Notes: a model not told the origin generated them from the sequence alone. Counted from the first letter of the stretch, positions 26,046 through 34,645 are shown. The stretch is DNA of 64,000 nt from Sympetrum striolatum (GCA_947579665.1 OX388345.1:57961454-58025453); one strand, 5' to 3'. Numbers and translations: made by a program.

Positions 26046-26049
26046 TCAC

Positions 26050-26667
26050 TTCCAGATGTCAAACCTTCTCAGTAGGTAACCCCATTAAGAAACTTTCGAT
26101 AGAAACCGGTGCCAATATCATGAAAAATATTTATGCGAAGAATTTTAAAAATTGATTTACAATTTGAGAGAAAACGTCTTAGCTTATTTTTTTAGACGTA
26201 GCTGACACTCATTGAGAGCACAGTTATGCGGCAGTAAGTATTTTATTTTCCTATATAGTGTTATTTTCTGTTTTCTTACATAAACCATTTATTTGTGTTC
26301 GATAATCGAATTGATATGGTTTATCTAGCTTGCTGCTGATGTAATTTTACTTGCTAATTTCATATTCACTATACATATGTACAAAATATATTTGTATTCT
26401 ACATTGTATACTGATACGGGCGCACCCAAAAGGTAACGCAACATCCATGAGGTACGAAACAACCATATCCGCACTTTAATTTCTCATCGTGCTGTATTTT
26501 CGAATCTCGAGTGCGGCAGAGTCCAAATGATACGCTCGCCCTTTACTGATCTCGCTAGTACTTCCTACTCGGATGATGTACAGCAATGAATGAGCCGAAA
26601 AAACTGAGGGCTAGAATCGAAAAAAGCTGTCCAAAAATAAGAAAGTGGGTTTTTCGATTGCGGACTT
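26050..26667. other. Non-coding DNA left of the large inverted repeat
   Basis: No coding frame or RNA gene is recognised. GGGCGCACCCAAAAGGTAACG near 26418 faintly resembles a transposon terminal repeat, but I found no partner. Confidence 0.4.
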
Positions 26668-27204
26668 TGAAACTTCATAAAGTCATTTTTGAATAAATTC
26701 TGCATATAATTGGGAAATTATTTGCGTTGGTGCACGCGTATTACAATTCTACAGGGGCTCAAAGTTAACCAAATTTTACGAAAAATGTCGGTTTTTCGCG
26801 AAATTCTTCTACTTCAAACTAATCCTGAACAAAAATGAGCTATTTAATCTGACAAAAAACGATGCAGTATTATAAACCTCATTTGTATGAATTGAATAAA
26901 TCAACTCGAGTGTTACTTACTGGGCTTGGATGATCACAGTTGGATATTTGCAATATTTATACAACAATAAGGCGAACCCTTATTTTACGGCAACATTTCA
27001 CATAAAGTAAGGAAAAGAGTGGTGATGTATAACTATGTACACGAGCTAACTTATACCACGATGATCTTTGAAGCTTTCTAAAGAGTAAAATGAAATAAAA
27101 TCTTGCGAAAATTTGCGACGCCGATAAATAAAGCAAATTTTCGATGGCGATGCAAGAGCAATATCCTCGCAGAGGAGCGACACATTACGAGACGACCTCG
27201 GAAT

Positions 27205-27335
27205 TTATTATTATAATATTATTATTATATTACTATTATATTATTACTATATTATTATTATACTATATTATTATTATATAATTATTATTATTATATAATT
27301 ATTATATTATAATAATTATATTATTTTATCTAATT
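27205..27335. repeat. ATT/TTA microsatellite
   Basis: Pure A/T with irregular ATT and TTA units. It corresponds in position to the AT tract at 36895-37090 in the right inverted arm. Confidence 0.85.
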
Positions 27336-27344
27336 TTCATAAAC

Positions 27345-28010
27345 ATCCCTTACCCAGACCCTCTCCCCGGACCCTCTACCAGGACCCCATCCTCGGACTT
27401 ACTACCAAGACACGAAACGGACCCACTCCAAGGATCCCCTCTCCGGACCCACTCCCAGGAGCCTCTACCCATACCCCCTCCCCAGACCCACTCCCAGGAG
27501 ACGCTCCCTGGACCCTCTCCCGGGATCCACTACCCGGAAGCTCTCCCCATACCCCCTACTCTGGAGCAAGACCCCGGACTAACTCCCCGTACCCCCTACC
27601 CCTGACCCCCTCCCCGGACCTTCTACCAGACCTTCTCCACTGACCTCCTCCCCAGACCTACTACCAGGCCTCTTCCCCATTCCTACTCCCCAGACCAACA
27701 CCCAGGACCTCCTCCCCGGAACCTCTACCCAGATCCACTCCACGGATCCTCTCTCCGTACCCCCTACCCAGGAACCCCTCCCCGGACATTCTACCCGACC
27801 CTCACCACCGATCCCCTCCCTGGACCCCCTACCCGGACCCTCTCTCTACCCGGATCCTCTAACCATACCCCCTACCAGACCCTCACCCTGGATCTCCCAC
27901 ACGGGCCCCCTTCCCGGAACCTATCCCTGAACCCTCCCCAGAGCCTCTACCAGGATCCTCTCCAAGGATCCCATAAACGGAACCCTCCCGGACCCTTTGA
28001 CTCCTCTGGG
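27345..28010 (-). repeat. C-rich degenerate minisatellite
   Basis: Degenerate units of roughly 18-21 bp, with a GGACCCTCTCCC-like core, repeat about 30 times. The minus strand is purine-rich with frequent runs of three to five G, giving G-quadruplex and triplex potential. It is the inverted counterpart of 36300-36890. No meaningful coding frame. Confidence 0.8.
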
Positions 28011-28033
28011 TACCTACCACTCCACGGACCTCC

Positions 28034-28694
28034 ACTCCTGAACATAATATTCAATACATCTTATTATGTATCGGGTCGTTCTACAAAATAATTATTGGTT
28101 AATTGATATCTTCGGTAGACATTTTTTCATTACAGTCAAAACATAACATAGGGGAGACGTAAAATCTACGCAGTTTATAACCAAGGATTTTGAAAGCAAA
28201 ATAAATTTTAATTTAAATTAAATTGTTTTGCGCAAAAAGAAAATTTATATTGGTGGTGATTATAATTTATGGAAAATATTAACGATTAGGGAAAAACGAG
28301 AGTCGACCGACGGTTGAATCATCGACCAATCACAGCGCTGTATCAGGTTCAACGCTTGTTCTAAAGGTTTAAACTTCAGTTGCTTCGGAGATGTCACCCA
28401 GTGAGGAGTTGCTGCCGGTCTTTTAGTCAGGTTTAGGTCAGCTATGGACAATGTCTACTGAAATGTAATGCACTGGATTTTATTGAAATTTCAACTTTGA
28501 TTTTACCGGCCGTCATAATTTTATCATCAATCCCTGAAAAGGAGATTTACCATATCTCTATCCTACTTTATAATTCTATTCAAAAAAGCCATGCATGTCA
28601 TTCTTGAATAACGTTTACATCTTCATTTGCACCGAATTAGTGTTAGTGTTGAATTAGTGTTTCCTTATTCTCTTTTTCGTGTCTTAATTAATAG
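28034..28694. other. Inner non-coding DNA, no gene recognised
   Basis: A GC-richer patch at 28270-28450 carries a 63-residue minus-strand chance frame (28260-28451) with no known motif. It lies inside the large inverted repeat pair. Confidence 0.4.
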
Positions 28695-28858
28695 GAAGCC
28701 AGTGTGGAGTTCTTAAATTTAAAATTCAATGAATGGTTTAGATTGGTAACGTTTCTCATCTCAGTGCAAGTCTATATGTACATCGGAAATAATCGATGGA
28801 TATATTACCAGATTAATTTAGCCGATACACTCAACGGTCGTTTAGTGGAAGAATCTGG
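28695..28858 (+). CDS. Candidate internal coding exon (unrecognised protein)
   Basis: A long pyrimidine tract ending in TAG (28693-28694 AG) is followed by 164 bases open in one frame for 54 codons, then a GTAAGC donor at 28859. The exon starts in phase 0 and ends two bases into a codon. The encoded segment starts EASVEFLNLKFNEWF, has a hydrophobic stretch (LVTFLISVQVYMYIG) and ends NLADTLNGRLVEES. The hydrophobic segment could be membrane-associated. I cannot assign a family. A possible continuation starts after the AG at 29020-29021, where 20 more codons stay open before a stop. Inferred from splice signals and openness alone; chance is a real alternative. Confidence 0.3.
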
Positions 28859-30386
28859 GTAAGCGTTTGAATTTTATTTCACGAGGAATTATCGTTTTTA
28901 TGTATTTCATGCGACTTTGCTTTGGTTAATCATATTGAGAGTTGGATGTTTCACAATAATTTATAAATTACAATAACTGCAGAATAGAGTGCGTTTTTTA
29001 ATATTTTTGACATTTATTTAGGGATTATCAGCGGATATCCTCAACTAATGTTTTACCAATGGGGTTTATATTTGGATCATAATTTTTTTTGATCATTTAT
29101 CATTCAAATGCTTTCTTTATCTAAAGATCTTTATCATTTTAGATACAAATTTAACTTGTATTTAATCCATGAATAATATGCACATACTGATTCTACCAGA
29201 ATAGATATATTTTTCCTATAATCACAGATTTGTGCCTTTAACTGGTGCGAATTTTTGAAATAATAATTAATAATGTTAATTAATTCTAATTAATGCAGGT
29301 AGATCTTTCTATCATTCTTAAAACATACGTTTTGAAAAATATTTAAATTGATGGATGGTATTGGTTTTTAGCATCTTAATTTTTCATTTTATATTGAATG
29401 CCAGTTTTGCTTGAATATTTTGAATGCGTTAAAATTGAGAATCTAAATTTGAGTTAAATGAGCACGCTTTTTTGTTTTAATACATATATTTAATAAATAT
29501 ATATATAATATATAATACATATATATAATATATATATATTTCATATATAATATATATATTTCAGTTAACATATCTTTGATTGTGAGATACCATTAATTAA
29601 TTGTATTGAATCCGGAAGCTTAATTCCCAAACATTTTCAATTTTGTTTCTGGCCTAGCCTAAGGCTTCGAAAAGGAAATCCTATTTTGAGCGTTCCGTAA
29701 AACCTCTGCTCGCTCTTATGCATTCATTATTAGTCAACATCTGTAAACACTTAATTAATTAGGGGTTATTTCTTGTTTTAAATTCCGATTCAGCGAATTC
29801 TCTTGCTTTTGGATGATTCCTCTCCATGACTCCGGTGTGATAACGAAAGGTCATTCAACCAAGGATTCCAAAACAAGTGTTTCGGTCCAATACAGTTTTG
29901 CTCTTTTAAAAATTAGATTTTAAGAATATTAAATAAATAAGAAAGTCAATTGATAGTGAAAAGACAACTCTTTTATGGGACCTGGTACTTCAATGAAAGG
30001 TGATGTTACTTGTGATGATTAGCAATATTATACTTCCTGGTATTCCTAGACGGTTCCTCATGTTAAGGAACCACTTGTCCATCATAGAAGAGCTGAAAAA
30101 GACTGCGGCGATGCTGCGGAGAGAAGTTTGGTCCATGAAAGGAATATAGAATACAATGAGTATAATTTCCATCTATATGTTATTACCATTCCTATTTAAG
30201 TATGATCAGCAGTGCGTATTTTTGGGTGAAGTTAGAGTTATTCGTTTTTTTTAATTACTATTTTATCTATTTTTAGGTTTTATATAAGGTTCCCCCTCAA
30301 AGATTCTTATGTCGATTTATTAAAGAGAAGTTACTTATATTTTTAATCGCATTTTTAATGTATACATTGCGGATTACTCTAAGGTC
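28859..30386. other. AT-rich non-coding DNA with an AT microsatellite
   Basis: A TA/TATATAA simple repeat occupies about 29481-29564. The minus-strand frame at 29990-30172 (60 residues) is not recognised. No other structure was found up to the retrotransposon target site. Confidence 0.4.
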
Positions 30387-30390
30387 AAGG
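30387..30390. repeat. Target site duplication AAGG, left copy
   Basis: AAGG immediately precedes the left LTR and recurs directly after the right LTR (34642-34645). A 4-bp duplication fits Ty3/Gypsy-type integration. Confidence 0.8.
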
Positions 30391-30436
30391 TGTCGTAGTG
30401 ACATAATGAAACAGTCGAGGTTGGCCAAGAAATACA

Positions 30437-30442
30437 TTTATT
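30437..30442 (-). promoter_or_regulatory. Polyadenylation signal AATAAA in the 3' LTR
   Basis: AATAAA on the minus strand lies downstream of the TATA box within the LTR, as expected for the R/U5 part. An identical copy is at 34303-34308 in the 5' LTR. Confidence 0.6.
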
Positions 30443-30476
30443 GTCTTACTTGAGTAGCCTAATAGTCCGGAATGCT

Positions 30477-30622
30477 GGGCGGTCCTGCTGGCCGATCCTA
30501 CTCGAGGTCGAACGGGCGGACCAAGGGTGGTCCAGCTGGCCGATCCTACGAGAGTTCGAACGGGCGTACCGAAGGGCGGTCCAGCTGGCCGATCCTGTTA
30601 CAGGTCGAGCGGGCGTACCGAA
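30477..30622 (-). repeat. Three 48-49-bp tandem repeats in the LTR
   Basis: Units of 48, 49 and 49 bp share GG-CGGTCC-GCTGGCCGATCC and a GGTCGA-CGGGCG core. The same array is at 34343-34488 in the other LTR. The repeats are transcribed downstream of the TATA box, so they would lie in the RNA leader or R region. Confidence 0.85.
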
Positions 30623-30664
30623 GGGCTCAGTGATAGTGCCTCCTCTCGTCTCTTGGCACGGCCC

Positions 30665-30671
30665 TTATATA
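30665..30671 (-). promoter_or_regulatory. TATA box in the LTR
   Basis: TATATAA on the minus strand, in context GAGTATATAAGGG. It is the likely core promoter when present in the 5' LTR, where the identical copy is at 34531-34537. Confidence 0.65.
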
Positions 30672-30775
30672 CTCTGGGGAACGATTACATTGTTAGGAGT
30701 TGCACCGACATTGTCAGGAGTTGCACCGACTGTGATACATAGTATCAGCGCGTGGCTTTACCCTTACTCCCGACA

Positions 30776-30786
30776 TCACCCCCATG
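30776..30786 (-). promoter_or_regulatory. Polypurine tract
   Basis: Directly upstream of the 3' LTR in element orientation, the minus strand reads ATGGGGGTGA followed by TGTCG. A G-rich purine run abutting the LTR is the expected plus-strand DNA primer site; the single T interrupts it. Confidence 0.6.
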
Positions 30787-31139
30787 GCAGTTGAGACCCG
30801 GTGGTGGAGAAGAGAGGGGACCAGTTCCGGAATATTTGGCAAAAAAAAACAATCACAGTACAAAAGCACAAAAGTAAAAATTAAACAACATAGAGGCTCA
30901 AAAAATTAAAAAAATAATAATATTCAGCTCTCTCATGTCCGCAAAACGTAGTGTTTGGTAAGGCACAAATAGTCCACCGTTTTACTATCACTGAGATTGT
31001 TCATACACCGTTATATAGACAAATTATAGAAAAAAGATACTAAGCAACGGGTCAAAAATCACTATACCCGAATGAATGAATTTCACAAAACACACTACAA
31101 ACACTAATAAGGAAACACCTCACTGACTTATCACAATCA
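30787..31139 (-). other. 3' untranslated interior of the retrotransposon
   Basis: The interval lies between the stop of the protease frame and the polypurine tract. It is AT-rich, contains an A9 run on the plus strand near 30841, and has no coding frame. This would normally hold the end of pol; no integrase-like residue pattern is visible here. Confidence 0.6.
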
Positions 31140-32804
31140 CTAATGTCTGCTCGCGAGAGAAGCACCACACCAAGAATCACACAGGGCTGCTGCGGCTGTC
31201 TCCCTTTCCGCTTCTCCGCTCCTGAGAATCCGTCCAGTTGAGGCAGGAACTGTCGAGGGGACGAAAAGACCGCTTCTTCGTAGCCTCCTTAATTTCTTAC
31301 GGCTTTCCAACCTCCGCTTCTGCTGCTTTGTGGGTCGCGGCTGCTGCTTTGTTGGTCGCGGCTGCTCCTTCGTGGGTTGTGGCTGCTGCTTCGTGGAACG
31401 CGGCTGCTGCTTCTTGGGTCGCGGCTGCTGCTTCGTGGGTTGTGGCTGCTGCTTTGTTCCCCTTCTCCACGGCCGCCTCGCCTTCTTTGGTGGCTGCTTA
31501 TCACCCTTCGGTGTCCACTCCGCATCCATTGAGGGCCGCTCCGGATCCATTGGTGAGAAACCACCCGGCTTGCAACCCGAGAGAATTTCATCTACAGTAT
31601 TTGCTGGGAAAGCACCAGATCCTCTCTCAAATTTTGCATCTTCGTCTACTCGAACTTCCACTCGGACAGGGTCACCTTTCACTTGCTCATTACTTCCGAA
31701 ATTACATAGTAATATTGAGGCCCTACCCTCCGGGGAAACTTTCGCCAACACGGGTAACACCATCATCTCGTGAGAACCTTCTCCTGTAAGAACTTCTTTT
31801 CTTGCAAGTTGCTCGTTTCTTGCCTCAACCAACGCGATCGAATATGGGGGAACCTTAACATTTTCTTCCACATAGATTTTCTCAAAGTTCATATCAACAC
31901 AATCTTCCTCACTATTTTGCATGGAAACTACGGTCCGGCCCTGGACGTCAGTCTTTTCACTCATAATACCACGTAGATCTACTGATCGCCTGCCGTTATC
32001 ATCGCCTGTTTCTGTGCACCTTTTTTCCTTTGCGTTATGACCTAAGAGTCTATTTCTACAAAATTGGTTCCATTCATCTTCTTCGCTTTGTTCATTCAGG
32101 TTCTTTTCCGTATTTACATGGTTATTTCTTATGGCCGTTAACCCTGTTAACTTTGGCTGAAACTGCTGCTCATCTTTTCTTATCGTAATCTGGTGATCCT
32201 CGATATCCGAACGGTTTGGCTCGTCCAAGAGGATTTCCGAACAAATATTACTCGTATCTTGGCTGGTATCTTCTTTTTCTCTGGTCAATTTGATGTCTTT
32301 GTCCTCTGAAAGATGCTCCAAATCAATTAAATCCACTCCCGATTCATGGCTTTTGCTTTCTACTAGCCCTACGGTGTGGTTTCTTCCTATAGTTAAGATA
32401 GGACTATCCAGGTTTATTCTGCATGCATATTTCTTCATGAAATCTAGTCCCAGGATCCCATCATAATTAGTAGCACCTAAGTCAACAATTAATGCGTCGT
32501 TCGGATAGCTATGCCCGTCAATGACGAAGGGTACAGTAGACTGTCCAGCAACATTGAGAAAATGACCCGAAGCACTTCGGATATGGGCTCTGTATGGTTG
32601 CAGAGGGAGATGCGTCGACGGGAAACATCTTTGATGAACAATGGTGACTGCTGCTCCCGTATCAACGAGGAATCTTAGGGGCCTATTCAGGACAGATCCG
32701 CTAACCATTAGGCCTGCTTCCGGAGTCACAGCTAAAATTAGTTCATCCCCGACCGTGTGGTCGGGGGTAAGACGTTTCCCTGCACCGTAGTTTTCTGAGT
32801 GCAA
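31140..32804 (-). CDS. Retroviral-type aspartic protease frame with basic KQQP-repeat tail
   Basis: This is a 554-residue frame counted from its first Met, in the -1 frame relative to gag and overlapping its end by 67 bp. It is probably made as a Gag-protease fusion by frameshifting at 32774-32780 rather than from its own Met. The protease lies at about 35-145: catalytic DTGA with Asp48 and an ILGLD segment at 117-121. A long acidic and polar linker follows (about 150-315), then a region like the spacer before reverse transcriptase in related elements (316-410). From 450 to 495 there are six and a half copies of a TKQQPRP-like heptapeptide, then an Arg/Lys-rich end (496-510). Reverse transcriptase, RNase H and integrase are absent. 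The final GRILRSG could be a vestige of an integrase C-terminus, but this is speculation. Plus-strand frames at 31238-31789 and 31330-31773 are shadows. Confidence 0.85.
   Translation of the reverse strand: MHSENYGAGKRLTPDHTVGDELILAVTPEAGLMVSGSVLNRPLRFLVDTGAAVTIVHQRCFPSTHLPLQPYRAHIRSASGHFLNVAGQSTVPFVIDGHSYPNDALIVDLGATNYDGILGLDFMKKYACRINLDSPILTIGRNHTVGLVESKSHESGVDLIDLEHLSEDKDIKLTREKEDTSQDTSNICSEILLDEPNRSDIEDHQITIRKDEQQFQPKLTGLTAIRNNHVNTEKNLNEQSEEDEWNQFCRNRLLGHNAKEKRCTETGDDNGRRSVDLRGIMSEKTDVQGRTVVSMQNSEEDCVDMNFEKIYVEENVKVPPYSIALVEARNEQLARKEVLTGEGSHEMMVLPVLAKVSPEGRASILLCNFGSNEQVKGDPVRVEVRVDEDAKFERGSGAFPANTVDEILSGCKPGGFSPMDPERPSMDAEWTPKGDKQPPKKARRPWRRGTKQQPQPTKQQPRPKKQQPRSTKQQPQPTKEQPRPTKQQPRPTKQQKRRLESRKKLRRLRRSGLFVPSTVPASTGRILRSGEAERETAAAALCDSWCGASLASRH
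31320..31457 (-). repeat. 21-bp coding minisatellite (KQQP heptapeptide)
   Basis: Six and a half in-frame 21-bp units encode variants of Thr-Lys-Gln-Gln-Pro-Arg-Pro. Most differences between units are single substitutions, and the length preserves the reading frame. It is Lys/Arg/Gln-rich and likely disordered and nucleic-acid binding, by composition only. Confidence 0.85.
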
Positions 32805-34024
32805 TCAAGTGGTCGGTGCCCTGGCTGCTTGCAAATTCCGCACAGAAGGAGGGGACAATCCCGCGAAAAATGATCCGTTCTGCCGCAGTTGTAGCAATTC
32901 CGAGGCCTGGATCGACAAAACCGAGCAATATGATCCGTACGGCCGCAGTGATAACATTTGCGTTCGGTTCCTCTAGGCGTATCTGAAGGGGGGGCAATCA
33001 CAGGCTGTTGCAGCTGCTTTGTCTGTACCATATTAACTTGTCCGTGCGCGGGAGGAATGGCGTAAGTTGGGGGGTAAAAAACGTTTTGGGGGACATTTAA
33101 ACTGTCTTGCCCAACGCGAAGATTATAAAATTGGTGCCTTGAAGTTACTTCGGCTTGCTTGAGAGCGTAATTCCGCACGTTCGCCTCTTCCAGGAGAGCG
33201 AAATTTTCTGCTTCTAACATCGTGGCTGGATTCCGAATTAAAACAAATCGTCCGATCTCTTCCCGTAGTCCTATCAAGAATTGGGACATTAATCGATGTT
33301 CCATCATACGTGCGGTTGCCTCCGATTGTGGATCGTGGGAGATTTCCTTTAATTCCCTTGCAATTTTACGAAGTCTCGTCGCATAAACGCTGACAGATTC
33401 TAGGTTCCCCTGCATGCAAGTGCTAAATAGGCGCTCAATTATGATTGGTGATTTCTTATAGGAGAATCTACGCTTGAGGCTTTCTGCAAATAGTTCATAG
33501 GACGCGAAGATATGGGGATTCGCTTGAACGTACTCGGCTGCCGAACCCGCTAGCCTCAAGCTCACGATGTAAAGTGTCTGTTGCTCGGACCATGCACTCA
33601 GATGACTAGTTATCTTGACATTTTCGAGGAATTTTTCCACCGGAACGTCGTCATCTCCGCTGAAGCACGGGATAAAATAGATATGACTTCCTATCGTCGC
33701 CGGTGTGGCGAGTGGATTGAGTGGGATTGTTGGAGCACTGGTAACAGGCGAAACATCTTCCTCAGGCGTTGGAGCACTAGTAACAGGCGAAACATCTCCC
33801 TCAGGCGTCGAATCTTCCGAAAGGATGTTAATTGCAAAGGACGAATCATTGAATCTTAAAAATGGATTCGTGAGAGCACTGCTATTAGGGAAGGGGTGGG
33901 GGCTAGAATCACAGATACGCGGACACGCCGCAGGAGCAACACCGTTGGGCGAAGACGAGTCCTCGGGCCACCAGAAGGGATTTGAGTAGGAGAAGGACGA
34001 TGGACCAAGGGGGGTTAAGGCCAT
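32738..34024 (-). CDS. gag: Gag polyprotein of the LTR retrotransposon
   Basis: The product is 428 residues and would form the particle shell and package element RNA. The start ATG at 34024 has A at -3 and G at +4, a strong context. Residues 1-112 are Ser/Pro-rich and include a tandem 13-residue repeat (TPEEDVSPVTSAP type, about 73-98) from a 39-bp duplication. A retrotransposon Gag domain spans about 115-290 (FSGDDDVPVEKFLENV, LRLAGSAAEYVQ and LKRRF segments). Three complete CCHC zinc knuckles follow at 357-370, 377-390 and 395-408, each C-x2-C-x4-H-x4-C. The frame is intact. Near its end lies the slippery site at 32774-32780. Frames at 32743-32997 and 33909-34130 (minus), and 33581-33859 and 33705-33989 (plus), are shadows. 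Confidence 0.93.
   Translation of the reverse strand: MALTPLGPSSFSYSNPFWWPEDSSSPNGVAPAACPRICDSSPHPFPNSSALTNPFLRFNDSSFAINILSEDSTPEGDVSPVTSAPTPEEDVSPVTSAPTIPLNPLATPATIGSHIYFIPCFSGDDDVPVEKFLENVKITSHLSAWSEQQTLYIVSLRLAGSAAEYVQANPHIFASYELFAESLKRRFSYKKSPIIIERLFSTCMQGNLESVSVYATRLRKIARELKEISHDPQSEATARMMEHRLMSQFLIGLREEIGRFVLIRNPATMLEAENFALLEEANVRNYALKQAEVTSRHQFYNLRVGQDSLNVPQNVFYPPTYAIPPAHGQVNMVQTKQLQQPVIAPPSDTPRGTERKCYHCGRTDHIARFCRSRPRNCYNCGRTDHFSRDCPLLLCGICKQPGHRPLDCTQKTTVQGNVLPPTTRSGMN
32747..32766 (-). promoter_or_regulatory. Frameshift-stimulating hairpin
   Basis: In the minus-strand RNA, CCCCGACC and GGTCGGGG form a perfect 8-bp stem closed by an ACAC tetraloop. It begins 7 nt after the GGGAAAC heptamer, the spacing typical of -1 frameshift stimulators. 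Confidence 0.8.
32774..32780 (-). promoter_or_regulatory. GGGAAAC slippery heptamer for -1 frameshifting
   Basis: The heptamer fits X XXY YYZ and lies in the correct gag phase (GGA AAC codons). Slipping back one base enters the protease frame directly, with no stop in between. With the hairpin at 32747-32766 it forms a textbook -1 signal. Function is inferred from sequence. Confidence 0.82.
33738..33815 (-). repeat. 39-bp tandem duplication within gag
   Basis: Two adjacent 39-bp units differ at only a few positions and duplicate a 13-residue Pro/Ser/Thr-rich segment in frame. It is a length polymorphism candidate among element copies. Confidence 0.75.
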
Positions 34025-34233
34025 GATGAGAAGAGAATAGGCAACGAAACCAACACAAAGTATTGCTATACAGAGAGAAACGATAGCAACGGACGGTCAA
34101 CACACAGCAATAGTTTCGTGACTGAAACATTCACTAAATCCCCAACCGACACAACGAAAAAGAGTAGGACTATTTCCCATTTAATTTAACTTTATGTACC
34201 TAATCTGAAGGATTTGGCACGCAGGGACGTTCG
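34025..34233 (-). other. 5' leader of the retrotransposon RNA
   Basis: The interval between the primer binding site and the gag start is about 210 bp, non-coding. It is the expected location of packaging signals, but none can be recognised by eye. Confidence 0.6.
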
Positions 34234-34251
34234 CCAACACACCTGACACCA
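34234..34251 (-). promoter_or_regulatory. Candidate tRNA primer binding site
   Basis: Five bases (TAAAC) inside the 5' LTR end, the minus strand reads TGGTGTCAGGTGTGTTGG. TGG matches the complement of a tRNA CCA end. I cannot assign the tRNA with confidence. Confidence 0.6.
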
Positions 34252-34256
34252 GTTTA

Positions 34257-34641
34257 TGTCGTAGTGACATAATGAAACAGTCGAGGTTGGCCAAGAAATA
34301 CATTTATTGTCTTACTTGAGTAGCCTAATAGTCCGGAATGCTGGGCGGTCCTGCTGGCCGATCCTACTCGAGGTCGAACGGGCGGACCAAGGGTGGTCCA
34401 GCTGGCCGATCCTACGAGAGTTCGAACGGGCGTACCGAAGGGCGGTCCAGCTGGCCGATCCTGTTACAGGTCGAGCGGGCGTACCGAAGGGCTCAGTGAT
34501 AGTGCCTCCTCTCGTCTCTTGGCACGGCCCTTATATACTCTGGGGAACGATTACATTGTTAGGAGTTGCACCGACATTGTCAGGAGTTGCACCGACTGTG
34601 ATACATAGTATCAGCGCGTGGCTTTACCCTTACTCCCGACA
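34257..34641 (-). repeat. 5' LTR (right copy)
   Basis: This 385-bp copy looks identical by eye to 30391-30775. As the upstream LTR it should carry the active promoter (TATATAA at 34531-34537). The 21-bp duplication is at 34555-34596 and the three tandem units at 34343-34488. The plus-strand frame at 34307-34810 is a shadow. Confidence 0.92.
34531..34537 (-). promoter_or_regulatory. TATA box of the 5' LTR
   Basis: TATATAA in context GAGTATATAAGGG. A transcript starting about 30 bp downstream would run through the tandem units and on into gag. Confidence 0.65.
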
Positions 34642-34645
34642 AAGG
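34642..34645. repeat. Target site duplication AAGG, right copy
   Basis: It matches 30387-30390. Removing the element and one copy rejoins the flanks at AAGG. Confidence 0.8.

Larger units (their letters stand above)
26668..28033 (+). repeat. Left arm of a large inverted repeat
   Basis: This arm is the diverged reverse complement of 36288-37616. From the outside inwards it holds a unique block (26668-27200, shared blocks such as GAATAAATTCTG, TTGCGTTGGT, CCCTTATTTTACGGCA and GCCGATAAATAAAGC), an ATT/TTA microsatellite (27205-27335) and a C-rich minisatellite (27345-28010). It ends at GGGTACCTACCACTCCACGG (from 28009) and the adjacent bases. Identity over the unique block looks like roughly 80% by eye. 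The arm may be the end of a foldback DNA element or one copy of a dispersed repeat. Confidence 0.8.
30391..30775 (-). repeat. 3' LTR (left copy)
   Basis: This is the downstream LTR in element orientation, 385 bp, TGTCG to CGACA. On the minus strand it carries a TATATAA box (30665-30671), a 21-bp tandem duplication upstream of it (30689-30730), three 48-49-bp tandem units downstream (30477-30622) and an AATAAA signal (30437-30442). The plus-strand frame at 30441-30794 is a shadow of these repeats. Confidence 0.92.
30391..34641 (-). mobile_element. Non-autonomous Ty3/Gypsy-type LTR retrotransposon
   Basis: The element is 4,251 bp and is read on the minus strand. Two 385-bp LTRs begin TGTCG and end CGACA; they look identical by eye over their whole length, which implies recent insertion. 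Flanking AAGG duplications mark the ends. The 3,481-bp interior holds gag, a -1 offset protease frame with a basic repeat tail, a candidate primer binding site and a polypurine tract. No reverse transcriptase, RNase H, integrase or envelope frame is present and there is no room for them. Assignment to Ty3/Gypsy rests on the Gag zinc knuckles, the DTGA protease, the -1 frameshift layout and the 4-bp duplication. Mobility in trans by an autonomous relative is inferred. Confidence 0.9.

Noticed and set aside
26410..26450. Mariner-like terminal repeat
   Set aside because: Only a weak resemblance near GGGCGCACCCAAAAGG and no partner repeat or transposase remnant was found.
30441..30794. Plus-strand frame in the left LTR (and its twin at 34307-34810)
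   Set aside because: Both lie in the tandem-repeat part of identical LTRs, antisense to the element, and match no protein.
31238..31789. 183-residue plus-strand Ala-rich frame
   Set aside because: It is the antisense shadow of the KQQP coding repeat.
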